Of a stretch of DNA of 64,000 nt, positions 8,681 through 18,031 are shown one piece after another. Under the pieces are notes generated by a model, which worked only from the letters and a program-made list of their open reading frames with translations, searched no databases and was not told the origin of the DNA. How positions within the stretch are numbered: position 1 is the stretch's first letter; each line of letters starts with the position of its first letter. Both the position numbers and the translations under genes were made by a program. The stretch comes from Deminuibacter soli (GTDB lineage Bacteria > Bacteroidota > Bacteroidia > Chitinophagales > Chitinophagaceae): assembly GCF_003412455.1 (NCBI RefSeq), contig NZ_QTJU01000002.1:496001-560000 (forward strand), given 5' to 3'.

Positions 8681-11149
8681 ATGAGAAAATTGTTACTGCT
8701 GTGCTGCTGCGCAGTAAATATTGTATTGTTACACGCGCAAACCCCGGCTGCCAAAGCCAATTATCAACTGGCAGCTCGTTTCTCGCCCAAAAAGCTCGAT
8801 AAACTCGTGTTCTCTACTTCGGTAGATGCACACTGGCTGAAGAACTCCACCCGTTTCTGGTACATGTATCAAACCACTGCCGGTAAAAACTGGTACCTGG
8901 TAGATGCTGCCAAAGCAGAAAAGAAACCGTTGTTCGATAATGAAAAAATGGCTACTGCTTTAACCCGTATTGTAAAAGATCCGTTCGATGCGCAGCATCT
9001 CATTATCGATAGCATCCAGTTTACCAGCGACCATAGTTTCCGTTTTGAAGTAAAAAGCTCGCAGGATGTGGAGAAGAAAGATACCTCGCTGAAAAAAGGT
9101 ACGCCGCCGGTAAAAGAAAAGAAGGTGTTTTATTTTGAATACAACACCGACAATGCTGCCCTTACTGAGCTGAAAGATTTCAAAAAGCCCAAACGCAAGC
9201 CTGAATGGGCTTCCATTGCACCCAACCAGCAAACGGTTGTATTCGCACGCAGGTTTAACCTGTACTGGATGGATAGCGCCAACTACCGCAAAGCGCTGCT
9301 GAATGAAGATGACAGCACTATTGTAGAACATGCACTCACCACCGATGGCGTAGAAAACTATGCCTATGGCGATAACAGTAATGAAACCAATGTTGACAGG
9401 GAGAAGAACAAGAATAAAAGAAAACCTGCCTACATAAACTGGTCGCCCGACAGCCGCCACTTCGCAATGGTACGTACCGACCAGCGCAGGGTAAAAGACC
9501 TTTGGGTAATCAACAGCATTGCCGAACCGCGCCCAACATTGGAAACTTACAAGTACCATATGCCCGGCGAAAAAGAAGCGCCGGAAGATGAGCTGCTCTT
9601 GTTTGATATGGAAGCACACAGCGAAAAGCCTGTACAGGTACAGCAGTTTAAAGACCAGGATATCAGTATCTGGAGCGCACCGCAGCCGGCTGCTTCACGC
9701 GATGATGATTACCGCGTACAAACCTGGCTGGGCAGTAATGCGCAATTCTATGTATCCCGCACCAGCCGTGACTTAAAGCGCATTGACCTGTTGCGTGTAG
9801 AGGTGGCTTCAGGTGTGGTAACTACCCTTGTGCAGGAACGCATGAATACCTATGTGGAAACACGCAGGCCTGCATTGATTAACGGCGGAAAGGAACTGGT
9901 TGAATGGAGCGAGCAGGATGGCTGGGCACATTTTTATTTGTATGATGATGCAGGTCACCTGAAAAACCAGATCACCAGCGGCTCGTTCCACTGCGAGGAT
10001 ATTATTGGTGTAGATGAAGCCAAACGCGTACTCTACTTCTCTGCCAATGGTAAAGAGCCCAATGAAGATCCTTATTACCTGCATTTCTATAAAGTGAATT
10101 TCGATGGCACCGGTTTGAAATTATTAAACCCCGGTGAGTTTGAACATGCCATGAGCATGGACGATAGCCATGCTTTCTTTGTAGACAATTTCAGCCGCGT
10201 AAACACTGCACCCAAATCTGCATTGTACAGTGCAGATGGCCGCAAGCTCATCGACCTTGAAACAACTGATCTTAGCTCGCTCATGGCCACCGGCTATAAG
10301 TTCCCGGAGATCTTCAAAGTAAAGGCAGATGATGGCATCACCGATTTGTATGGCGTGCTGTACAAGCCTTATGATTTTGACAGCACAAAGAAATACCCTG
10401 TGGTAGAATACGTATACCCCGGCCCGCAAACAGAGGCAGTGAACAAGGCATTCAGTCGTGGTGCAGACCGTACCGACCGTATTGCGCAGATTGGCATTAT
10501 CGTGGTTACAGTAGGCAACCGCGGCGGCAATCCCAGCCGCTCAAAATGGTACCACAACTATGGTTACGGTAACCTGCGCGATTACGGTCTGGCAGATAAA
10601 AAAGCAGCTATTGAACAACTCGCAGACCGCTATCATTACATCGACATTAACCGCGTAGGCATACATGGCCATTCAGGTGGTGGCTTTATGAGTACCGCTG
10701 CAATGCTGGTGTATCCTGACTTTTTTAAAGTGGCCGTATCTTCTTCAGGCAACCACGACAACAGTATCTACAACCGTTGGTGGAGTGAGAAACACCATGG
10801 TGTAAAAGAAACCATTGATGAAAAAGGTGATACCAGTTTTGTGTATGCCATCGATAAAAACCCTGATCTGGCAAGGAACCTGAAAGGCCACCTGATGCTC
10901 ACAACCGGCGACATCGATAACAACGTGCACCCAGCCAATACCATCCGCGTGGTAAATGCACTGATTAAAGCCAACAAGCGCTTCGATTTAATGCTACTGC
11001 CCGGTCAGCGCCACGGTTACGGCGATATGCAGGAATTCTTTTTCTGGGGCCTGGCCGATTATTACAGCAAATGGCTGCTGGGCGATTTCTCCCAACCGGT
11101 AGACATTGTAGAAATGGACAGGGAGCAGCAACAGGGCGGCAAGAAATAA
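8681..11149 (+). CDS. Secreted S9-family prolyl oligopeptidase/dipeptidyl peptidase IV-like
   Basis: An 822-residue serine peptidase with a cleavable signal peptide (MRKLLLLCCCAVNIVLLHAQ). The N-terminal two thirds form a beta-propeller-like DPP-IV domain, the rest an alpha/beta hydrolase. Catalytic residues can be placed: Ser665 in GHSGGG, Asp746 in GDIDNNVHP and His778 in GQRHGYGD. The family removes dipeptides or processes short peptides in the periplasm. An inserted charged stretch (about residues 235-250, NETNVDREKNKNKRK) lies in the propeller region. It is divergent from kynU and followed by a terminator. A second family member is encoded at 21593-23734. Confidence 0.93.
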   Translation: MRKLLLLCCCAVNIVLLHAQTPAAKANYQLAARFSPKKLDKLVFSTSVDAHWLKNSTRFWYMYQTTAGKNWYLVDAAKAEKKPLFDNEKMATALTRIVKDPFDAQHLIIDSIQFTSDHSFRFEVKSSQDVEKKDTSLKKGTPPVKEKKVFYFEYNTDNAALTELKDFKKPKRKPEWASIAPNQQTVVFARRFNLYWMDSANYRKALLNEDDSTIVEHALTTDGVENYAYGDNSNETNVDREKNKNKRKPAYINWSPDSRHFAMVRTDQRRVKDLWVINSIAEPRPTLETYKYHMPGEKEAPEDELLLFDMEAHSEKPVQVQQFKDQDISIWSAPQPAASRDDDYRVQTWLGSNAQFYVSRTSRDLKRIDLLRVEVASGVVTTLVQERMNTYVETRRPALINGGKELVEWSEQDGWAHFYLYDDAGHLKNQITSGSFHCEDIIGVDEAKRVLYFSANGKEPNEDPYYLHFYKVNFDGTGLKLLNPGEFEHAMSMDDSHAFFVDNFSRVNTAPKSALYSADGRKLIDLETTDLSSLMATGYKFPEIFKVKADDGITDLYGVLYKPYDFDSTKKYPVVEYVYPGPQTEAVNKAFSRGADRTDRIAQIGIIVVTVGNRGGNPSRSKWYHNYGYGNLRDYGLADKKAAIEQLADRYHYIDINRVGIHGHSGGGFMSTAAMLVYPDFFKVAVSSSGNHDNSIYNRWWSEKHHGVKETIDEKGDTSFVYAIDKNPDLARNLKGHLMLTTGDIDNNVHPANTIRVVNALIKANKRFDLMLLPGQRHGYGDMQEFFFWGLADYYSKWLLGDFSQPVDIVEMDREQQQGGKK

Positions 11150-11194
11150 GTTTTGATGGTTGAATGGCTTTATTGCTATTGAAAAAACGGAATA

Positions 11195-11226
11195 AAAAGG
11201 GCTGTACCGAGGTATGGCCCTTTTGT
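11195..11226 (+). terminator. Terminator after the S9 peptidase
   Basis: AAAAGGGC (11195-11202) pairs with GCCCTTTT (11217-11224) and is followed by a T-rich run, 45 bases after the stop codon. Confidence 0.7.
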
Positions 11227-11382
11227 TTTCGAATCATAATGCGCTAATGAGTTGATTATGAGAAAATTAATTCTTTTCCTAAAGTTCATAATAAAAATAC
11301 CATAAAAGCAGCGCTGTTGCCAGCTTCCGATTAAATTTGTTGGCACCCCGCTGTATGCGGTGTTTATTTTAAAACGATTTAC

Positions 11383-12567
11383 ATGGCTGCCAGAACAGAC
11401 CTCTTTCAATCTCCCGATTATTACCAGCTGGATGAACTGCTCACCGATGAGCACAAACTGATACGCGAAACAGTACGCAGTTATGTAAAGAAAGAAATTA
11501 CGCCCATTATTGAGCAGTACGCACAGCGCGCCGAGTTTCCGCAACAAATTGTGCGGCAAATGGGTGAGCTGGGCTGTTTTGGTCCAACAGTACCGCAGGA
11601 ATATGGTGGGGGAGGGTTAGACTATATCAGCTATGGCCTTATGATGCAGGAACTGGAACGCGGCGATAGTGGTGTACGCTCCACCGCCAGTGTGCAGGGC
11701 TCACTGGTCATGTTCCCGATTTATGCATACGGCAGTGAAGAACAAAAACAAAAATACCTGCCCAAACTGGCGGGCGGTGAATGGCTGGGTTGTTTTGGTT
11801 TAACAGAACCCGATCATGGCAGCGACCCTGCAGGTATGCTCACCAACTTCAAAGATGCAGGCGATCATGTAGTGCTCAATGGCGCCAAAATGTGGATCAG
11901 CAACGCGCCCTTTGCACAGGTGGCTGTGGTATGGGCCAAGGATGAACAGGGCGAAGTGCGCGGCATTATTGTAGAGCGCGGCATGGAAGGGTTTACCACA
12001 CCTACCACACACGATAAATGGAGCCTGCGTGCAAGTGCTACCGGTGAGCTCGTGTTCGACAATGTAAAAGTTCCCAAAGAAAATATACTGCCCGGTGTAA
12101 AGGGATTAAAAGGTCCGCTCAGTTGTTTAACCAAGGCCCGCTACGGCATTGCCTGGGGCGCACTGGGCGCTGCAATGGATTGTTATGATACTGCTCTGCG
12201 CTATGCAAAGGAACGTGTGCAGTTTGGCAAACCCATTGCGGGTTTTCAGCTGCAGCAGAAAAAGCTGGCAGAAATGATTACCGAAATAACCAAGGGCCAG
12301 CTGCTCGTGTGGCGTTTGGGCGTGCTGATGAACGATAACCGGGCAACACCTGCGCAGGTAAGCATGGCCAAGCGCAACAGCTGCGAACTGGCGGCGCAGA
12401 TAGCACGCGATGCCAGGCAGGTGCTGGGCGGCATGGGCATTACCGGCGAATACAGCATTATGCGCCACATGATGAACCTTGAAAGCGTAATTACCTATGA
12501 GGGCACGCACGATGTACACCTGCTGATCACCGGCATGGACATCACAGGTATCAATGCCTTCAAGTAA
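11383..12567 (+). CDS. gcdH: Glutaryl-CoA dehydrogenase (acyl-CoA dehydrogenase family)
   Basis: A 394-residue flavoenzyme that oxidises and decarboxylates glutaryl-CoA to crotonyl-CoA in lysine, hydroxylysine and tryptophan degradation. It shows the GCDH-specific stretch SVQGSLVMFPIYAYGSEE, the FAD-contact motif CFGLTEPDHGSDP, the arginine segment KARYGIAWGALG, and the catalytic base Glu373 in TYEGTHDVH. These match the glutaryl-CoA subgroup rather than general short-chain acyl-CoA dehydrogenases. A -7-like TAAATTTG at 11332-11339 lies 44 bases upstream of the start. A PAS-LuxR regulator gene follows 111 bases downstream on the same strand. Confidence 0.93.
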   Translation: MAARTDLFQSPDYYQLDELLTDEHKLIRETVRSYVKKEITPIIEQYAQRAEFPQQIVRQMGELGCFGPTVPQEYGGGGLDYISYGLMMQELERGDSGVRSTASVQGSLVMFPIYAYGSEEQKQKYLPKLAGGEWLGCFGLTEPDHGSDPAGMLTNFKDAGDHVVLNGAKMWISNAPFAQVAVVWAKDEQGEVRGIIVERGMEGFTTPTTHDKWSLRASATGELVFDNVKVPKENILPGVKGLKGPLSCLTKARYGIAWGALGAAMDCYDTALRYAKERVQFGKPIAGFQLQQKKLAEMITEITKGQLLVWRLGVLMNDNRATPAQVSMAKRNSCELAAQIARDARQVLGGMGITGEYSIMRHMMNLESVITYEGTHDVHLLITGMDITGINAFK

Positions 12568-12678
12568 TCATATTATATTTAATACTTATTAAAGATTCCT
12601 TAATTTGAATGCGCACGCGTTTATTCACGGCACAGAAATCTACCTTTATTGTATTCAATATTTTTATAAGATAATTCG

Positions 12679-13353
12679 ATGAACATTTCCCCCGAACTGC
12701 GTAAGAGAGTTGACAACAAAATTGCCGAGCTGGATAGTATGGCTGGTATGCTGCCCTGCATTGCCTGCATCCACAACCGTGACCTTGAACTGGAATACCT
12801 TTCACCATTGGGGCAAAAACAGCTGGGTCACACGTTGGAACAGCTGAAAGCCATGGGGCACGATTACCATCATTTGTTTTTTGAAACCGAAGAGGCCGAC
12901 TTCGTGCCCAAGGTTGTAGCCCTGCTCAAGAGCAAGGATGTAAGCCAGCGTGTATCATACTTTCAGCGGGTAAAGTTTTACCACGAGAACGAATGGGTAT
13001 GGCATGCCACTACTTCGCAGATACTGATGCAGGATGATGATGGCGAGGTATTGCTGTTTATCACTTTCTCTGTACCCATCGATCCCAAACATCATTTAAC
13101 CAGCAAGGTAACCAGGCTGCTGGAAGAGAATATTTTCCTGCGTAAGAACTACGGGAAGTTTGCTGCACTGGGCAGAAGGGAGAAAGAAGTACTGCAATTG
13201 ATTGCTACCGGCAAAAGCAACCAGGAAGTGGCAGGAGAGCTGTTTATTTCTGCTGCAACGGTAGAAACACACCGCCGCAACATCAAGCAAAAACTGGATG
13301 CAGGTTCGTTGTTTGACCTGATGGAGTATGCAAGGGCATTTGACCTGGTGTAG
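12679..13353 (+). CDS. PAS-like domain plus LuxR-type DNA-binding regulator
   Basis: A 224-residue regulator. Residues about 20-135 look like a PAS sensor fold (IACIHNRDLELEYLSPLG, then a VWHATTSQILMQDDDGEVLLFI beta stretch); residues about 155-215 are a LuxR/GerE helix-turn-helix (LGRREKEVLQLIATGKSNQE and ATVETHRRNIKQKL). It lacks a receiver aspartate, so it is not a classical response regulator. In this phylum such PAS-LuxR proteins often act without a membrane kinase. A link to gcdH is suggested by position only. An 18-base inverted repeat begins 8 bases after its stop codon. Confidence 0.85.
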   Translation: MNISPELRKRVDNKIAELDSMAGMLPCIACIHNRDLELEYLSPLGQKQLGHTLEQLKAMGHDYHHLFFETEEADFVPKVVALLKSKDVSQRVSYFQRVKFYHENEWVWHATTSQILMQDDDGEVLLFITFSVPIDPKHHLTSKVTRLLEENIFLRKNYGKFAALGRREKEVLQLIATGKSNQEVAGELFISAATVETHRRNIKQKLDAGSLFDLMEYARAFDLV

Positions 13354-13361
13354 TAGAAATA

Positions 13362-13451
13362 AAAATCTGTCATGAACAGATTCTGCGTTGGTGCGCAAAA
13401 ATTGGCGTTCCACACTCCCCCGAGGGTCGCCCACTGTTCACGACAGATTTT
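13362..13451. repeat. 90-base element bounded by 18-base inverted repeats
   Basis: Left arm AAAATCTGTCATGAACAG (13362-13379) and right arm CTGTTCACGACAGATTTT (13434-13451) are complementary at 17 of 18 positions, with a 54-base interior that itself has GGCG/CGCC pairing potential. It fills part of the 429-base gap between the LuxR-type gene and shikimate kinase. It could be a 3' RNA structure or a small miniature inverted-repeat element; I see no flanking target duplication. Confidence 0.65.
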
Positions 13452-13494
13452 ACAGGACGTATATACCTTGATGTGCACATCAATAGCATCCGGC

Positions 13495-13511
13495 CCGGGT
13501 GAAAAACCCGG
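13495..13511. repeat. Small hairpin CCGGGT/ACCCGG
   Basis: Six-base arms around GAAAA lie in the gap before shikimate kinase. A loose T-rich stretch follows, so it may be a weak terminator for the upstream gene. I see no gene in 13512-13782. Confidence 0.4.
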
Positions 13512-13782
13512 TTAGCTTTGGTTTGGTTGTTTTTGCCCTGAGGCTGAAAGTCAAGGGTTGTTAATATGATTAAAAAGGAAATCCAGGCTGCTATAAAACA
13601 CCGCCTTGCAGAGGAAAAATATCTACAGTAACGATGAATATGCCTGCAAAATAGCCGAAGTGAGCACCCCACCCAATACCGGGTTTCAGGTAATTTTTGG
13701 CTGAACAATGCTTTTTGCTGTACGACTAACGATTGTTTTTTCCGTATTTCTCTGTACCTATGCCCTAAAGCTGCGTTAACAA

Positions 13783-14289
13783 ATGAAGTTGTTCCTGATT
13801 GGCATGATGGGCACCGGGAAAAGTCACTGGACCAAATACCTGTCGAAAAAAACAAAGTTGGCCGGATATGATCTGGACTACCTGATAGAAATGAACGAAG
13901 AGAAAACGATCGCTGAAATCTTTGCAGAAGATGGCGAGGATTACTTTCGTAAAACAGAAGCAAAACTGCTGCGCTGGTTTGGTGAAAAGAAAGCCTATAT
14001 ACTGGCCACCGGCGGCGGCACACCCTGTTTTCTCGATAATATGACGTGGATGAACAAACAGGGTATCACTATCTGGATCGACGAACCTGTTGAAACCCTG
14101 GTAGAGCGTGCAGTGCAGCAAAAAGAGCACAGACCCGCCATACAGGGCCTGACCAACGAAGAGATACATGCATTGTTTGAAAAAAGAATAGCAGAAAGAA
14201 AGGTGTTTTACAGTCAGGCAACACATCACCTGAAAGGAGCAGACATTTCGGAAAAGGCATTTCAACAAATCATCCGGCAATATGCATAG
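13783..14289 (+). CDS. aroK: Shikimate kinase
   Basis: A 168-residue cytoplasmic P-loop kinase that phosphorylates shikimate with ATP in the chorismate pathway. The Walker A loop is GMMGTGKS (residues 8-15), the shikimate-binding DxD is in YDLDYLIE, the glycine-rich substrate loop is ATGGGTPC, and the LID arginine is in EHRPAIQG. Length is normal. The DUF423 gene starts 8 bases before its stop codon, so the two are translationally coupled. Confidence 0.95.
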   Translation: MKLFLIGMMGTGKSHWTKYLSKKTKLAGYDLDYLIEMNEEKTIAEIFAEDGEDYFRKTEAKLLRWFGEKKAYILATGGGTPCFLDNMTWMNKQGITIWIDEPVETLVERAVQQKEHRPAIQGLTNEEIHALFEKRIAERKVFYSQATHHLKGADISEKAFQQIIRQYA

Positions 14290-14677
14290 AAAATACCTGC
14301 AGCTGGCTGCCGTGCTTGGTGCACTGGCGGTAATACTGGGCGCATTCGGTGCACACAAACTGCGCGAACTGGTTTCGCCCGAATCGGTGACTATCTTCGA
14401 GAAAGGGGTTACTTACCAGTTTTACCATGTATTTGCGCTGGCATTAACAGCGGTACTATGGAAAGAGTTCCCCAACAAATGGCTGCGCAATGCAGCAAAC
14501 CTGTTTATCGGAGGTATCGTATGTTTTAGCGGGTCTCTTTATGCCTTAACCTGGCTAACAGCAGGTAGTTTTGGCCAGCTCATAAAAGTGGTTGGCCCTG
14601 TTACGCCGGTTGGCGGTTTATGTTTTATTGCTGGCTGGGCCTGCCTGGTAGCCGGGTTAAGACGAAAAGAATCCTAA
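14282..14677 (+). CDS. DUF423 family small membrane protein
   Basis: A 131-residue protein with four predicted hydrophobic helices and the family signature GALAVILGAFGAHKL at the N-terminus (the AFGAHxL motif is diagnostic), plus PVTPVGGLCFIAGWAC near the end. The family (E. coli YgdD) is widespread in the inner membrane and has no established function. It overlaps the 3' end of aroK by 8 bases. Confidence 0.88.
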   Translation: MHRKYLQLAAVLGALAVILGAFGAHKLRELVSPESVTIFEKGVTYQFYHVFALALTAVLWKEFPNKWLRNAANLFIGGIVCFSGSLYALTWLTAGSFGQLIKVVGPVTPVGGLCFIAGWACLVAGLRRKES

Positions 14678-14697
14678 TTTTCAGTATATTGCACTTA

Positions 14698-15102
14698 TCA
14701 GGCATCATGATGGTCATTAAACAGCGGCTCATCATTGTCCATGAGCTCGCGTTCAATTTCCTCCATCTGAACAATATCCCATGCTTCGCTCTCGGTTGGC
14801 GTTACATTTAAGAAGTCGAGCAGTTGAAATTCGTCGAGCTTTTGCTCAACGGACGGTTTTACATCGCAGATAACAAAAGAAGAATTATTGTCATAAAATT
14901 TTTGCTGTAGTTCAGCAATTTGTGTGGCCGCATTTTCGTCTATATCATTAACAGACGCGAGATTGAGCACAATATTGCGGATTGGCTGCTGCAAAAAAGG
15001 AATTACCGCAGCAGCAAGCTCCGCTGCTAAATTGTCAGATAAAGAAGACAGTTCTGGTGTTATTACAGTAAATTTTTCCTTGGTATCAATTTTGACCTGC
15101 AT
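14698..15102 (-). CDS. STAS-domain protein (anti-sigma-factor-antagonist-like) without the usual phospho-serine
   Basis: A 134-residue protein. Residues 1-105 fit a STAS fold: beta strand KFTVITPEL, helix DNLAAELAAAVIPFL, then NIVLNLASVNDIDENAATQIAEL. In SpoIIAA-type antagonists the D-S-S-G motif at this point carries the phosphorylated serine; here the run is D-I-D-E-N (residues 53-57), so no serine is available. The C-terminal 30 residues are very acidic (EEIERELMDNDEPLFNDHHD). It is convergent with the DUF423 gene and divergent from clpC. Partner unknown. Confidence 0.7.
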   Translation of the reverse strand: MQVKIDTKEKFTVITPELSSLSDNLAAELAAAVIPFLQQPIRNIVLNLASVNDIDENAATQIAELQQKFYDNNSSFVICDVKPSVEQKLDEFQLLDFLNVTPTESEAWDIVQMEEIERELMDNDEPLFNDHHDA

Positions 15103-15226
15103 ATTCTACTGGTTTGGCTAAGTTTAGAATAATTGGAATTATTAAATGATTAACAGGGTGTGCAAAACACGCTGTTATATCGCTCAAAAATATTCGTTAT
15201 AATTGTACAACCTCTAATAAAATTTT

Positions 15227-17755
15227 ATGGATAATAACTTTTCAGCCCAGGTAAAAGAGATCATTTCGTTTAGCAGGGAAGAAGCGCTGAGGCTGGGGAA
15301 TGATTTCATTGGCACAGAACATTTATTATTGGGATTGATTCGCGAAGGTGAAAATACGGCCATCAAAATACTGAAACAACTTAATGTTGATTTGTATGAA
15401 TTAAGAAAGGAAGTAGAACTGGCTGTGAAAGATAAAACCGGAAAGAACATTGCCAATATAAACAGCCTGCCGTTGACAAAACAGGCAGAGAAGGTAATTC
15501 GTGTAACCGTACTCGAGGCTAAAGCGCTTAAAAGTCCCCTCGTAGAAACGGAACACCTCATGCTCTCAATATTAAAGAACAAAGAAAATATCGCCACCCA
15601 GATTTTAAACCAATTTGATGTGGACTACGATATTTTCAGAAACGAATTGGGTATGGTAAGAAGCAATGAACCTCGCAGTGAGTACACAGAAGGAGATGAC
15701 GACGATTTCGATGACGAAAAACGCAGTTACTCTTCACAGCAGCGCAGCAAACAGAGCGGTAATGCCAAAAGCAAAACCCCTGTTCTCGACAACTTCGGGC
15801 GCGACATTACCAAGCTGGCCGAAACCGGTGCGCTTGACCCCATTGTTGGCCGTGAAGAAGAAATTGAACGCGTATCGCAGATCCTCTCACGCCGTAAAAA
15901 GAACAATCCCATCCTGATCGGTGAACCCGGTGTAGGTAAAACAGCCATCGTTGAAGGCCTGGCGCTGCGTATTGTACAGCGTAAGGTAAGCCGCGTGCTG
16001 TTTGATAAAAGGGTGATTTCACTCGATCTCGCAGCCCTGGTAGCAGGTACCAAATACCGCGGCCAGTTTGAAGAACGCATGAAAGCGATCATGAACGAGC
16101 TCGAGAAAAACCGTGACGTGATCCTGTTTATCGATGAAATACATACCATTGTTGGTGCAGGTGGTGCCAGCGGCTCACTCGATGCCAGCAATATATTCAA
16201 ACCGGCCCTGGCCCGCGGCGAACTCCAATGCATTGGCGCCTCTACGCTGGATGAGTACCGTATGTACATCGAAAAAGATGGCGCGCTCGACCGTCGCTTC
16301 CAGAAAGTAATGGTTGATCCTCCAACAGTAGACGAAACCATCCAGATATTAACCAATATCAAAAGCAAATACGAAGAATACCACAATGTTTCTTACAGCG
16401 ACGACGCAATTGAAGCATGTGTTAAACTGAGTGACCGCTATATGACCGATCGCCTGCTGCCCGATAAAGCCATTGACGTAATGGATGAAGTGGGTGCACG
16501 CGTTCACCTGAAAAATATCAATGTTCCGCAGAACATTCTTGACCTGGAAAGGCAGATTGAAGATATTAAACAGGAAAAGAACAAGGTGGTAAAAAGCCAG
16601 CGTTTTGAAGAAGCCGCAGCACTGCGTGATACCGAAAAACGTTTGGGCGAAGAACTGGAAAAAGCAAAAGGCATCTGGGAAGAAGAAAGCAAACACAAAC
16701 GTTATCCTATCGATGACGAAGCAATTGCTGAAGTGGTAAGCATGATGACCGGCATTCCTGTAAAACGCATGGTACAGGCCGAAAGCGAGAAGCTGCGCAA
16801 AATGAGCGACGATATGCGCGGTATGGTGATTGGCCAGGATGAAGCGATTTCTAAAATCGTGAAAGCCATCCAGCGTAACCGTGTTGGTTTGAAAGATCCG
16901 AAAAAACCAATTGGTACCTTCATATTCCTCGGACCAACCGGTGTTGGTAAAACCGAGCTGGCACGTTCACTTGCACGGTATATGTTCGATTCGGAAGATG
17001 CACTTATCCGTATCGATATGAGTGAATACATGGAGAAATTCACTGTGAGCCGTTTAATCGGTGCGCCTCCGGGTTATGTAGGTTATGAAGAAGGTGGCCA
17101 GTTAACCGAGAAAGTGCGCCGTAAACCATACAGCGTTATCCTGCTCGATGAAATTGAAAAAGCACACCCGGATATCTACAACATCCTGTTGCAGGTGCTG
17201 GATGATGGTCAACTGACTGATGGTTTGGGCCGCAAGGTGGACTTTAAGAATACACTCATCATCATGACTTCAAACATTGGTGTTCGCCAGTTGAAAGAGT
17301 TTGGTGACGGTGTAGGCTTCGCTACCGCAGCCAGGATGCAGAACCAGGATGAAAACAACAAAGCGGTAATTGAGAAAGCGCTGAAACGCACCTTCTCCCC
17401 GGAGTTCCTGAACCGTATTGATGATGTGGTGATCTTTAACTCACTGAGCAGGGAAAATATCTTCTCTATCATCGATATTCTCATGAAAGGAGTGCTTAAA
17501 CGCCTCACCAACCTCGGCTTCTCCCTCGAAATGACGGATGCTGCCAAGGAGTTCATTGCCGACAAAGGTTATGACGTACAGTTTGGCGCACGTCCGCTGC
17601 ACAGGGCCATCCAGAAATACCTGGAAGATCCTTTGGCAGAGGAAATCCTGAACATGAATGTGAAACAGGGCGATATTTTGATAGCCGACCTGGATAAGGA
17701 AACCAACAAAATCAAGTTTGCTTTCGGTAAAAAAGAACAGGAAGCAAAGGTGTAA
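15227..17755 (+). CDS. clpC: ClpC-type AAA+ unfoldase, ATP-binding subunit of Clp protease
   Basis: An 842-residue HSP100 protein: two Clp-N repeats (1-145), an acidic linker (EGDDDDFDDEKRS), AAA1 with Walker A GEPGVGKTAIVEG near residue 232 and LFIDEIHT, a UVR/coiled middle region (about 425-480), AAA2 with GPTGVGKTELARS near residue 570, and a C-terminal D2-small domain. The tripeptide Val696-Gly697-Phe698 in the second AAA domain matches the ClpP-docking loop of ClpC proteins, so it should feed substrates to ClpP. It unfolds damaged or tagged cytoplasmic proteins. A strong terminator follows. Confidence 0.96.
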   Translation: MDNNFSAQVKEIISFSREEALRLGNDFIGTEHLLLGLIREGENTAIKILKQLNVDLYELRKEVELAVKDKTGKNIANINSLPLTKQAEKVIRVTVLEAKALKSPLVETEHLMLSILKNKENIATQILNQFDVDYDIFRNELGMVRSNEPRSEYTEGDDDDFDDEKRSYSSQQRSKQSGNAKSKTPVLDNFGRDITKLAETGALDPIVGREEEIERVSQILSRRKKNNPILIGEPGVGKTAIVEGLALRIVQRKVSRVLFDKRVISLDLAALVAGTKYRGQFEERMKAIMNELEKNRDVILFIDEIHTIVGAGGASGSLDASNIFKPALARGELQCIGASTLDEYRMYIEKDGALDRRFQKVMVDPPTVDETIQILTNIKSKYEEYHNVSYSDDAIEACVKLSDRYMTDRLLPDKAIDVMDEVGARVHLKNINVPQNILDLERQIEDIKQEKNKVVKSQRFEEAAALRDTEKRLGEELEKAKGIWEEESKHKRYPIDDEAIAEVVSMMTGIPVKRMVQAESEKLRKMSDDMRGMVIGQDEAISKIVKAIQRNRVGLKDPKKPIGTFIFLGPTGVGKTELARSLARYMFDSEDALIRIDMSEYMEKFTVSRLIGAPPGYVGYEEGGQLTEKVRRKPYSVILLDEIEKAHPDIYNILLQVLDDGQLTDGLGRKVDFKNTLIIMTSNIGVRQLKEFGDGVGFATAARMQNQDENNKAVIEKALKRTFSPEFLNRIDDVVIFNSLSRENIFSIIDILMKGVLKRLTNLGFSLEMTDAAKEFIADKGYDVQFGARPLHRAIQKYLEDPLAEEILNMNVKQGDILIADLDKETNKIKFAFGKKEQEAKV

Positions 17756-17782
17756 AGTATATTTCGAATGCTAACTACAGAA

Positions 17783-17816
17783 AAAGGACCGCGCTGCAAA
17801 GCCGGTCCTTTTTTTA
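17783..17816 (+). terminator. Rho-independent terminator of clpC
   Basis: AAAGGACCG (17783-17791) pairs with CGGTCCTTT (17803-17811) and is followed by a T run, 28 bases after the clpC stop codon. Confidence 0.88.
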
Positions 17817-17840
17817 TTAGCTTCCCGTTTAACGGTAAGC

Positions 17841-17868
17841 ATAAAAAATCCCGTTGGAAAACGGGATT
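17841..17868 (-). terminator. Minus-strand terminator downstream of the 79-residue protein gene
   Basis: AATCCCGTT and AACGGGATT form a 9-base stem with loop GGAA; on the minus strand it is followed by a T run (the A run at 17843-17848). It therefore points at transcripts arriving from the gene at 18032-18271. Confidence 0.75.
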
Positions 17869-18031
17869 ATTCAACAAAACATTCAAGGCATCAGCCAAAA
17901 TCAAACACTATGAAAACCAAAACATGCTATACCGGGGAATCACCCTCTTTATAAAAAATACAGTAGGCTTGTAAAAGAAGGTTTAGGGTTTTGGCGGACA
18001 TTGAATAGGAACCTTGGGGTATGTATACTAA

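Noticed and set aside
13362-13451. Insertion-sequence remnant
   Set aside because: Inverted repeats exist but there is no transposase fragment and no visible target duplication, so I list it only as a repeat element.
13370-14358. Overlapping minus-strand frames across aroK and the 13.4 kb gap
   Set aside because: They have no recognisable domain and oppose shikimate kinase with all its motifs.
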